From: Bacteroidales bacterium UBA4333
GTDB taxonomy: Bacteria; Bacteroidota; Bacteroidia; Bacteroidales; Paludibacteraceae
Direction of reading: 5' to 3'
NCBI GenBank assembly: GCA_002394335.1
Contig: DGTP01000008.1
Span: 1 to 64,000 of the forward strand
Length of the DNA stretch: 64,000 nt
Part shown: positions 1 to 7,488 of the stretch, piece after piece
How positions within the stretch are numbered: the first letter of the stretch is position 1
Layout: each line of letters starts with the position of its first letter
Notes under the pieces: model-generated
What the model was told of the DNA's origin: nothing
Databases searched by the model: none
Seen by the model: only the letters and a program-made list of their open reading frames with translations
Program-made: the position numbers and the translations under genes

Positions 1-2
1 TA

Positions 3-629
3 AATGTTGCTCGCAAGTATGTTAAGGATTTGCGCGGGCTCATTCATATATGGGAGAAATATGGCTATGCCGAAGCGCAAAAGCGCTTAGAGACCCATCA
101 GAACTACAAGCATAAGAACTGGCTTCATCAGAAAGGCATGTCTTTGTCTTGTGTTGTTGATGGTAAACTCGCTTTCCTGAAGATGGTTAAAGGTGAAAAG
201 GACTCAACTTATTTGGCGTTACTCAGGAGGTTTGAGAAACTTACGAAGCGCTGTGGTAAGAACCAACCTCTTCATACTAATCTAAAGTATCTTGAGACAT
301 ATACAGTAGCAGAGTTTGAAAAGAAGATGAAGACGGAAGTCATCTTCAAGCGTGAGCAGCATAATTACGAAACTATGCGCAAGAGCGCTGGTAGTTTATG
401 GACGTGGGCTGAATTTTCTGTAGATGGATCAGTGACTGGTGTTACTGTCAAGTTAACAGCAGATATCTCATTACCCAAAGACCGTTTGTGCATTTCGTAC
501 TGCGAGCCGCCGAACGGTGCAGAGCCGTTCTGGTTGGTGCACGAGCCTTATATTTCGAAGTACTTTAAGGATAAGGTCAATATTGACGAATTAAATTCGG
601 AGCTTGACGCTCTACTTGAGAATGGATGA
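3..629 (+). CDS. Unrecognised protein, 5' end outside the window
   Basis: The frame is open from the first bases of the window, so the gene starts upstream. The first in-frame start seen is a TTG at 30, which I do not believe is the real one. About 208 residues are visible. They are rich in lysine and aromatic residues, with no signal peptide, membrane segment or catalytic motif that I recognise. The stop codon (627-629) overlaps the start of the HEPN gene at 622, so the two are translationally coupled and probably work together. The DNA is AT-rich like the next two genes, which suggests the three arrived as a unit. Function unknown. Confidence 0.7.
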   Translation, partial: NVARKYVKDLRGLIHIWEKYGYAEAQKRLETHQNYKHKNWLHQKGMSLSCVVDGKLAFLKMVKGEKDSTYLALLRRFEKLTKRCGKNQPLHTNLKYLETYTVAEFEKKMKTEVIFKREQHNYETMRKSAGSLWTWAEFSVDGSVTGVTVKLTADISLPKDRLCISYCEPPNGAEPFWLVHEPYISKYFKDKVNIDELNSELDALLENG

Positions 630-1350
630 TAAGCTATTACAGGTTCTCCATAAGGTAGAACAACTTTGTGAACAGAATGTGGAGTTTGCGACGGCTCTTA
701 AAGAGAGTCTTAGTGTCGCTCCAACCGAGCCAAGTGCAGACTCTGGCTTTTCGTCTGCTATGCGCCTTCAGCATCAACGTTGCCGGAAGAAAGCACGTTC
801 CTACTATGAGAAGGTGGAGGACGAACAGCTTCGGCAGAACTTGATAAATGACCATGCAAAGATGCTTTGGTATAAATCTATTTTTGAGGTTGGCCAATAC
901 TTTGTTCATGTCAATTATCAAGTAGAGAACATGCTGAATTACTACTTGGCTCATACTGGTTTTCACGACAAGGTGGCGGCGGCTCCAACTCGTTATTGCA
1001 AGAAGTTGGAAATCACACCAAAATATGTGATTTCTATAGACGTATATTCTTATGCCTTCGATAAGAACAAGGGCAATAGTCCGGTTGATCCGGCTCGCAT
1101 AAATTCACTTTGGGCTAAATTGTTGTATTGGGCAGTTGATACCGAACAAGAGGCAATCTTGGAAAAATTCAAAACTTATTTGAATGCTATTGTTTCTGTA
1201 AGAAATGAAGTTAATCATGCTAATTCATCCTCTCAAAAACAATCGTTAAAGTATTGGCAAGACCAAGAGGACGGGATGCAGTTGGCATTTGTTGAAGCTG
1301 TGATTAAACAAATTAGGAAATCAATTATAGAACTACAACAAACCGCTTAA
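622..1350 (+). CDS. HEPN-domain protein, candidate RNase
   Basis: A 242-residue, mostly helical protein. I chose ATG 622, which overlaps the previous stop, over an in-frame TTG at 604. Near the C terminus is RNEVNH (R194 to H199). This fits the R-N-x3-H signature of HEPN domains, where Arg and His form the RNA-cutting site. Upstream helices carry many paired aromatic and charged residues, as HEPN dimers often do. HEPN proteins are typical effectors in toxin-antitoxin and antiphage systems. The start is coupled to the unknown gene upstream, and the beta-propeller gene begins two bases after the stop. The fold is assigned from the motif alone; an effector role is inference. Confidence 0.6.
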   Translation: MDDKLLQVLHKVEQLCEQNVEFATALKESLSVAPTEPSADSGFSSAMRLQHQRCRKKARSYYEKVEDEQLRQNLINDHAKMLWYKSIFEVGQYFVHVNYQVENMLNYYLAHTGFHDKVAAAPTRYCKKLEITPKYVISIDVYSYAFDKNKGNSPVDPARINSLWAKLLYWAVDTEQEAILEKFKTYLNAIVSVRNEVNHANSSSQKQSLKYWQDQEDGMQLAFVEAVIKQIRKSIIELQQTA

Positions 1351-1352
1351 TT

Positions 1353-3980
1353 ATGAAATTATTTGAACTTAACACACACCACACTTACCTAAATATCTAT
1401 CCGGTAGTTAGGTTCTTATCTTCATGTTTTTTTAAAATAATAGAAGATAATGGGAATTGGATTCTTAACGGCTTCTTTGCGGAAGATCAATCTATTACTT
1501 TAGATTGTTTAAAACCAGGGAAATTGAGAGTATATGCAAAGGAAGGCGACAGTGAATCGGGAAATACTCAAGAAGAGTATATTACAGTAGAGGATGCTGT
1601 AAAGTTTGGTGGTGGTAAGGCAAAAAATGGTTTCGTTTTTGAGAATTCTCATTGGGTGTTTATCACTTCCGGTGATCGTTTGTATATTTGGAATCGTGAG
1701 ACACGAGAAAGTAAGATAGAGTACTACCTATCTCCAGACACTATTCTACCTTGTGAAAATGTTTTCGCCTCATGTAATTTTTTTGTATTCAAAACGCATT
1801 CCGACTATAGTATCTTCGATGTAGAGGCAGGTCAAATCGTCTATTCTTACACTAACCATATTTACGCTAATGATCACATGGTTGTTTATGGCGTTAGTGG
1901 TGATATACATGTGTACGATTATATTCGAAAACAAGAGATACTTTGTGTCAAGGGGCAGTATTCAATAGGAAACAGGCTCTTTTATGTGGAAGATGACCAA
2001 CTCAAAGCCATTAGTCTGTCTAATGGCTACAAGAATATTGTGCCCGATATCGAAGATCTGAATGGTAAAAACTATAGATTAGTCAATACCACATTATTGG
2101 TTCTTGCTAAGGATGGTTTCGTAAAGGATTATCATCTATATCGCCTAAATAATGGAGAAAAAGGAATACAATGTTTCCGTTTCTATTCCGATTATTATAT
2201 TTCTCATTTTATGGGGTATGATATGCCGGGCTACTCCAAGGCAGAAGAGCAATTAGAAGCGGCTAAAGTCGCATTACAACAAATAAAACCCGATTTAAGA
2301 GAGGTACACTTGTCGGCAACTATCAAACTATTCGATATTGAGAATTGCAAGATTATATATACAGATGGCAAACGAGCCTTTGAGTTGTCGTTGATAGAAG
2401 TTACTCGGAGTATTCCAAGAAATGTCACAAAGCGTTATATGCGTGCTATTATCAAAGATGAAAAATGTGATAGCCTATCTTCAATAGCCGCTGAATACGA
2501 ACGAACAGAAAATGATGCTGTCGTAGAAGATAAGTTTATTCCGAACGAAAAGTACGGCAAATATATATGTTCTTCTGAGGACAAAAAATGGGCGGTATAT
2601 CAATCCGAAGACGGCTTGTCCCTATATAGCACGCAAGATGATAAGGCAACTCCTATATTACAGGATGTCTATATGCCATGCCTTTATCAAAATGCCTATT
2701 TTTCCAGTGATGGCAAATCGGTAGTAATGGTAAAAGGTAAATCTTCTACCATTTGTAATTTTGAGAACCTATCTGAAACGACTTTCCCTGTCGAAGGGTT
2801 TGTAATTGACCGTCAAGACGGTTTCAACGGATATCGACCAGAATTGGATTTTGTTATGTCAACTTTAGCACAACCTCGTTGGCGTGACTCCATTTCCCTC
2901 AACTATGTTCGTCCGGAGGACATGTCGGGTCATATCTTTAGAAGTCCTCTTGGTGATTATGAAGCGAAAACTGATTACAAACTGGTTCGTATAAACCGAT
3001 TAACCGGAAAGGAGATAACGTCCGAAGAGTTCAACGAATTGGCAAGTAAGTACTCTTTCAAGGATAATTCTACCGATGAAGAGAGGAAAGTTATAGAAAA
3101 ACGACGTCAGGAACTCCTGGAAAAATACGGAGAGGAGAAGATCTTATCTAAATGCAAAGATTTTTGGCTGAGGAACTTCAATCGCGATCATAGAGACTTG
3201 ACCGCAGAGCAACAGAAGACGCGTATTGAAGAGATTCTTAAAAGGGAATTAGACTCGTTTCTCCATAGGTATCAGAGAATTACACCATGGATAACTGATG
3301 CGTTGGGATACGTGGTCTACTGCAATACAAAGACACATAAGGAATCGTCTATCCTTATTGGGAATAATGTGTGGTTCTTGAACTATGTATCCTTCTCTCG
3401 TGATTCGCGTTACTTGGCATTTGGAGCGAAAATGGCACAATCCGATTTCCGTTCTTCGCAATCAGGGGTATATGTCCTTTTTGACCTAAAGGAGGAGAAA
3501 GAAATACTTCGTTACGATGAAGATAGATGTGCTGCAGAAAAGCAACAATTGTCTGCTGTTTGGTCTGCCGTATTCAGTTCTAAAATGGACTCTGCATTCT
3601 ACGATTCCAACCCTAATAGTTATATTGTCCATTATAGCGAAGGTAATTTCTCTACTGAATGTGTAAGCGATAGGAGTCTGTTGTGTTTCAGCCCATCTGG
3701 AGACTACATCGCTTTCTCAAATCAGCGGTACATTGATTACCAACACCACCCAGATCATTGGGGGCATCAACCATCCGGTAACATCTTTATACATAAAGTT
3801 GATGATGCTCAAAAAACATTGTTAGAATTCAACGACTTCTCTGAGGGCATTAAAGGAGTATGTCGTAGAGCCGGAAATGTAGCTTCCGCAGCATTCTCGC
3901 AAGATGAGAGCAGGTTGCTGGCTGTAGGATCTGATGGCTCAGTCGTTGTTAGGAACTTACATCTCCAAGAAGAAAAATGA
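1353..3980 (+). CDS. Large beta-propeller-like (WD40-type) protein
   Basis: An 875-residue protein with no signal peptide, starting two bases after the HEPN gene. Blade-like segments recur: a WVF/RLYIW strand pair near residue 110, KKWAVYQSEDGLSLYS near 410, RYLAFGAK near 685, FSPSGDYIAFSN near 779, and a clear terminal blade with SQDESRLLAVGSDGSVVVRN near 850-870. A charged helical stretch (about 570-645) interrupts the propeller. Propellers of this size in three-gene cassettes usually act as sensing or scaffolding subunits. A partner to the HEPN protein is plausible but not shown. I cannot assign a named family. Confidence 0.6.
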   Translation: MKLFELNTHHTYLNIYPVVRFLSSCFFKIIEDNGNWILNGFFAEDQSITLDCLKPGKLRVYAKEGDSESGNTQEEYITVEDAVKFGGGKAKNGFVFENSHWVFITSGDRLYIWNRETRESKIEYYLSPDTILPCENVFASCNFFVFKTHSDYSIFDVEAGQIVYSYTNHIYANDHMVVYGVSGDIHVYDYIRKQEILCVKGQYSIGNRLFYVEDDQLKAISLSNGYKNIVPDIEDLNGKNYRLVNTTLLVLAKDGFVKDYHLYRLNNGEKGIQCFRFYSDYYISHFMGYDMPGYSKAEEQLEAAKVALQQIKPDLREVHLSATIKLFDIENCKIIYTDGKRAFELSLIEVTRSIPRNVTKRYMRAIIKDEKCDSLSSIAAEYERTENDAVVEDKFIPNEKYGKYICSSEDKKWAVYQSEDGLSLYSTQDDKATPILQDVYMPCLYQNAYFSSDGKSVVMVKGKSSTICNFENLSETTFPVEGFVIDRQDGFNGYRPELDFVMSTLAQPRWRDSISLNYVRPEDMSGHIFRSPLGDYEAKTDYKLVRINRLTGKEITSEEFNELASKYSFKDNSTDEERKVIEKRRQELLEKYGEEKILSKCKDFWLRNFNRDHRDLTAEQQKTRIEEILKRELDSFLHRYQRITPWITDALGYVVYCNTKTHKESSILIGNNVWFLNYVSFSRDSRYLAFGAKMAQSDFRSSQSGVYVLFDLKEEKEILRYDEDRCAAEKQQLSAVWSAVFSSKMDSAFYDSNPNSYIVHYSEGNFSTECVSDRSLLCFSPSGDYIAFSNQRYIDYQHHPDHWGHQPSGNIFIHKVDDAQKTLLEFNDFSEGIKGVCRRAGNVASAAFSQDESRLLAVGSDGSVVVRNLHLQEEK

Positions 3981-4021
3981 TTTTTCTCCTTGTTGTGCAA
4001 AAAGGTTGCACACAAACGCAG

Positions 4022-4029
4022 TACTTTTG
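4022..4029 (+). promoter_or_regulatory. -7 element TAnnTTTG upstream of the small acidic gene
   Basis: TACTTTTG fits the Bacteroidota -7 consensus and lies about 45 bases before the start at 4073. No TTTG sits at the expected distance upstream, so only half of the promoter is supported. Confidence 0.4.
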
Positions 4030-4072
4030 CACCGTCAAACAAAAGTAGAACTTAAAAAGAAAGGAGAAAACT

Positions 4073-4207
4073 ATGTGGATCGATGATGACGGATTTTATC
4101 ACGATGACTATAAGGGCACCTATGCCCATGATGTAGCTGGTTTCGATGAAGAAACCATCAACGATGCCTTTGATGGCGAACCGGATGCTTATTGGAATAT
4201 AGATTAA
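4073..4207 (+). CDS. Small acidic protein, 44 residues
   Basis: ATG 4073 follows a good AAGGAG ribosome site by six bases. The product is very acidic and aromatic (MWIDDDGFYHDDYKG at the N terminus, DAYWNID at the C terminus). It has no cysteine and no membrane segment. Twenty-one bases separate its stop from a lipoprotein gene, so the two are probably one transcript. Its charge would suit an inhibitor or a nucleic-acid mimic, but no function can be assigned. Confidence 0.55.
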   Translation: MWIDDDGFYHDDYKGTYAHDVAGFDEETINDAFDGEPDAYWNID

Positions 4208-4228
4208 CAAATTTAAACTTTTACAACT

Positions 4229-4561
4229 ATGAAAAGATCCATTCTTTGCCTGTCGGCTATTCTTTGCCTTGCAGGCTGCGCAAAGCGCTCTAATCAATCA
4301 AATCAAGGTGTGATGTTCGTCTTTATGGGCACAAACCAAAACGTGCAACAAACCGCGGAGGCTCTCCACATAGATGACTACAAGATCTTTGAGTATTCCA
4401 CGGAAGGCATGAAAAGAGCATGGAAAAGTGGTATCAAAGCGTCAGCCGATTACTACGACCGCATGTCGCAGTACAACAAAGATACGCGCGGAATGACCAA
4501 AGAGGAACGCAACAATTACTATCGCGACCGCAATAAAAAGGATGGCTGGTTTGATAAATAG
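4229..4561 (+). CDS. Small lipoprotein of unknown function
   Basis: 110 residues. The N terminus is a lipoprotein signal peptide (MKRSILCLSAILCLAGC) with Cys17 as the lipidation site. The mature part is hydrophilic, with DDYKIFEYSTEGMKRAWKSG in the middle and a basic, tyrosine-rich tail. No family recognised. It probably sits in the outer or inner membrane facing the periplasm. It follows the 44-residue gene closely. Confidence 0.7.
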   Translation: MKRSILCLSAILCLAGCAKRSNQSNQGVMFVFMGTNQNVQQTAEALHIDDYKIFEYSTEGMKRAWKSGIKASADYYDRMSQYNKDTRGMTKEERNNYYRDRNKKDGWFDK

Positions 4562-5479
4562 TAAAATTTTGCATTGAGACTTTGAGACTATGAGACTTTA
4601 AAGTCCCCAAAACCCATAGTCTCACATCATTTTTTGTAAACGCGCACCTTTGTTTCCTTTGCGTCCTTTGTGAAAGATAACAAAATTTTTGATTCATTTT
4701 TGGTAATTTTGGACAAATAAATAAAAAGTTTGGCTAAGATGGATTAGCGTCCCTGCATCGCGCATCGATGCGCGATATTCCCAAGCGCCCGCCTCCCCGT
4801 GGGCGCTTGTTGTCTTTGTCTGCTGCTACGAGCTTCAGCTCGGAGATTCAATTATTTTTTTTTTTCTGACCGTTTTGACCTTTTTGACCGTTTCGCCTTC
4901 AAATGGTCAATTCGGTCAATCCGGTCATATATTTTTTTGCCTTGCACTTTCTGCACTTTCTGCACTTTTCCCCTCCAAAGTGCAATAGTGCAAATAGTGC
5001 AATATCATTTTTTGTGTCATTGTGCCAATTGTGCCACTTGGGGTCCCCGAAAATTTTAATTTTTGGGGAGAGCGGAGGCACAAGTTGCCTGTTTATTAAG
5101 CGGAGCGGTATAAACCATTGCACACTTGTTGCCGAACGCGAGCGTTAGTGGTTCTTATATATTCTTAGTCATCATTAACCATTACCGCTATCATCTCGAA
5201 TCAATCCCGTTTCAAATGGTCATAAATCAGCAGACCTTGCGCTGACCTTGCGCTGCTCCTGGGCAGACCTTGATATAATGCCCCAATCTTAATAATCGGA
5301 AACTTTTGAGAGGATGACAGGACGGTGAAGACACCCTATTATGACGTCCGCAATGCGAACGAGATGCGAACGAGATGCGAATGAGAATGAGTGCTAAATG
5401 ACAGCCAAACAGAGGCTGAACGAAATGACACAAGGAGGGCTACAAATTGCCGATAATAGCAGAAAAAATCTTCTTCCTC
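4562..5479. repeat. Gene-free region of hairpins and short tandem repeats
   Basis: No convincing gene in about 900 bases. It holds a nested hairpin (arms TGAGACTATG 4583-4592 and 4615-4624 around a GACTTTAAAGTC palindrome at 4594-4605). A 20-bp perfect palindrome follows at 4757-4776, then a 9-bp stem CAAGCGCCC 4782-4790 with 4801-4809. Further on are tandem TGCACTTTC units near 4944-4970 facing AGTGCAAT units near 4978-5005, and one copy of the TCCCC/GGGGACCCC hairpin element in reverse orientation (5040-5072). Near 5345-5390 are repeated GATGCGAACGA units, which recur near 29768-29800. The ends TTTTGGTAATTTTGGAC (4700-4716) match the inverted 31.6-kb repeat. Confidence 0.6.
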
Positions 5480-5510
5480 TTGCAAATATCAAAAAAAAGC
5501 AGTAACTTTG
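5480..5510 (+). promoter_or_regulatory. Promoter of nhaD
   Basis: TTG at 5480-5482, 20 bases, then TAACTTTG at 5503-5510, the Bacteroidota sigma-ABfr arrangement, about 40 bases before the start. Confidence 0.7.
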
Positions 5511-5551
5511 CACTCGCTTTTTAGCGAGTTTAATTTATTAAATAAAGTACT

Positions 5552-6898
5552 ATGGAACAATTTGTACATTCGGCATGGTCGCTGATTCCGTTCGGACTCA
5601 TGCTTCTGATGATTGCTATCGGTCCGCTGGTAGCAGAGCACTGGTGGGAGAAGAATGCCAACAAACTGATTGTTTCGCTTTTCTTGGGCGTACCGGTGGC
5701 GGTGTGCCTGATTATGGGCGGAATGATGCACGAGTTGGAGCACCAGATCTTCTTCGATTACGTGCCGTTCATCATCCTGCTGCTGGCGCTGTTTGTCATC
5801 ACCGGCGGTATTCATTTCTCAGGTGATCTGAAGGCGAAGCCTTGGGTCAACACCGGTTTCTTGGGCTTGGGCTGGATATTAGCCTCTATCATGGGTACGA
5901 CGGGTGCCGCTATGCTGCTCATCCGTCCGCTTATCGAGACCAACAAACAGCGTGATTTCAAGGTGCACACCATCCTTTTCTTTATTGCCCTTGTGGCTAA
6001 CTGCGGCGGTCTGTTGACACCGCTTGGAGACCCACCGTTGTTTATGTTGTTCCTCCGCGGCGCACACTTCTCATGGTTCCTGCACCTCGCTCCGGAATGG
6101 GCTACTACGGGTATTATTCTCTTGGGCGTCTATTTCCTGATGGATACCTATTATTACAAGAAAGAGCACTGGACTTCCCTCTCCGCTGACTCGCGTGAGG
6201 CTACTCCGATGGTGATGAAAGGTACTATCAATTTCGTTTATCTACTGGGCGTAGTGCTGGCAGTGGCTTTTGTGAACGAAGGAACCATCAAGCAGATGGG
6301 TGAAGCGGACGCTCCGCTGTGGCTCAAATACCTGCGTGAGATCGTTCTTCTCTCGCTCACAGGTCTCTCGCTCTACACGACCAAGAAAGAGGTGCGTTTC
6401 GGCGACAACAAGTTCAGCTGGGCACCGATCGTAGAGGTGGCAGTTCTCTTCTTGGGAATCTTCACCACCATGACGCCGGCTCTGGCATTCCTCAAAGCGC
6501 ATGCTGCAGACCTCGGCTTCACTCATCCATGGCAGTTCTATTACTCCACGGGTGCGCTGTCGGCATTCCTGGACAACACCCCGACGGCAGTTGCCTTCCA
6601 CGGTGTGGCATCCGGTCTTCCGGAGTCGCTGGCTGCTGCTAATGCAGGAGTGGTGACAGGTATCTTCGAGGGCACACCGTTCGTAGCCGGTGTTCCTGAG
6701 ATACTGCTCAAAGCTATCTCCATTGCAGCTGTGATGTTCGGTTCGCTCACGTATATTGGCAACGGACCTAACTTCATGGTAAAAGCTATCGCAGAGGAAA
6801 GCGGTATCAAGATGCCGTCCTTCTTCGGCTATATGATCAAGTTCAGTCTGATCATCCTCTTACCGGTTTATATCATTGTACAACTCATCTTCATCTGA
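5552..6898 (+). CDS. nhaD: NhaD-type sodium:proton antiporter
   Basis: 448 residues, the normal length for NhaD, with about 11-12 hydrophobic segments spread over the whole chain. Ion-transporter signatures are present: GLLTPLGDPPLF near residue 155, DNTPTAV near 341 and GNGPNFMVKAIAE near the C terminus. NhaD exports Na+ or Li+ in exchange for protons across the inner membrane, giving salt and alkali tolerance. It stands alone with its own promoter and ends in a strong terminator shared with rpsU on the other strand. Arsenite or citrate transporters of the same superfamily are less likely. Confidence 0.9.
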   Translation: MEQFVHSAWSLIPFGLMLLMIAIGPLVAEHWWEKNANKLIVSLFLGVPVAVCLIMGGMMHELEHQIFFDYVPFIILLLALFVITGGIHFSGDLKAKPWVNTGFLGLGWILASIMGTTGAAMLLIRPLIETNKQRDFKVHTILFFIALVANCGGLLTPLGDPPLFMLFLRGAHFSWFLHLAPEWATTGIILLGVYFLMDTYYYKKEHWTSLSADSREATPMVMKGTINFVYLLGVVLAVAFVNEGTIKQMGEADAPLWLKYLREIVLLSLTGLSLYTTKKEVRFGDNKFSWAPIVEVAVLFLGIFTTMTPALAFLKAHAADLGFTHPWQFYYSTGALSAFLDNTPTAVAFHGVASGLPESLAAANAGVVTGIFEGTPFVAGVPEILLKAISIAAVMFGSLTYIGNGPNFMVKAIAEESGIKMPSFFGYMIKFSLIILLPVYIIVQLIFI

Positions 6899-6927
6899 CC
6901 AAGATGAGTTGTTACAGGGTAGGGTAC

Positions 6928-6962
6928 AAAAAAGAGACGTCCGAAAGGAACGTCTCTTTTTT
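6928..6962. terminator. Bidirectional terminator between nhaD and rpsU
   Basis: A 12-bp perfect stem: A6-GAGACG (6928-6939) pairs with CGTCTC-T6 (6951-6962). The A and T runs serve both strands, ending nhaD (+) and rpsU (-). Confidence 0.9.
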
Positions 6963-6979
6963 CGTAACTCTCTCAGGAA

Positions 6980-7174
6980 TTACATATCATCGTGAGCGTG
7001 CAGCGACTGTACATACTTGGCGTGAGCCATTTTGATACGCTTAACCTCGCTCGGCTTGTCGAACTGCTGACGGCGGCGAAGCTCTTTAACGACACCGGTC
7101 TTATCGAATTTGCGTTTGAATTTCTTAATCGCGCGCTCGATGTTCTCACCTTCTTTTACTTGTACGATAATCAT
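6980..7174 (-). CDS. rpsU: 30S ribosomal protein S21 (bS21)
   Basis: 64 residues, the usual size, with the family's N-terminal MIIVQVKEGENIERAIKKFK and the basic RRRQ stretch. bS21 joins the 30S subunit near the anti-Shine-Dalgarno end of 16S rRNA and assists initiation. An AGAGAGG-like ribosome site lies upstream. The tRNA-Leu gene is about 120 bases upstream on the same strand with a full promoter, so the two may be cotranscribed. Confidence 0.95.
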   Translation of the reverse strand: MIIVQVKEGENIERAIKKFKRKFDKTGVVKELRRRQQFDKPSEVKRIKMAHAKYVQSLHAHDDM

Positions 7175-7295
7175 CTTTTTACACCTCTCTTTCGTTGACT
7201 CTCCGGGCAGTCAGCCCGCTCTGAGTTATAGCGGATGTTTAAGTCTCCCGCTTGACCTTTTGTTAAACATTTGCGCGAGCTTTTGCCCGCGCTTG

Positions 7296-7375
7296 TACCC
7301 AGGGCCGGGATCGAACCGGCACGGTTTCCCATTGGTGTTTGAGACCAACGCGTCTACCAATTCCGCCACCTGGGC
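7296..7375 (-). tRNA. tRNA-Leu (anticodon CAA)
   Basis: On the minus strand the acceptor arms GCCCAGG and CCTGGGT pair. The D-arm is GGTAGAC-like and the T-arm contains GGTTCGATCC. The anticodon stem TTGGT/ACCAA encloses loop CTCAAAC, giving anticodon CAA (reads UUG). The discriminator is A and the CCA tail is not encoded. The variable arm is short for a class II tRNA. Confidence 0.93.
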
Positions 7376-7399
7376 ATGCTTTCTTGCGAAAAGCGGGTG

Positions 7400-7431
7400 C
7401 AAAGGTACTGCTTTTTTTTGATATAGGCAAA
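7400..7431 (-). promoter_or_regulatory. Promoter of tRNA-Leu (and possibly rpsU)
   Basis: On the minus strand, TTTG (7428-7431), 20 bases, then TACCTTTG (7400-7407), ending 25 bases before the tRNA 5' end. Confidence 0.75.
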
Positions 7432-7488
7432 TATTTTTGCATTTTTTGTCGTTTTTTTGACAAAAAGATGCAAAAACACCTCTTTTTC

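Noticed and set aside
4799..5148. Several frames of 74-86 codons
   Set aside because: They translate simple repeats (for example runs of Cys-Thr-Phe) and overlap each other on both strands.
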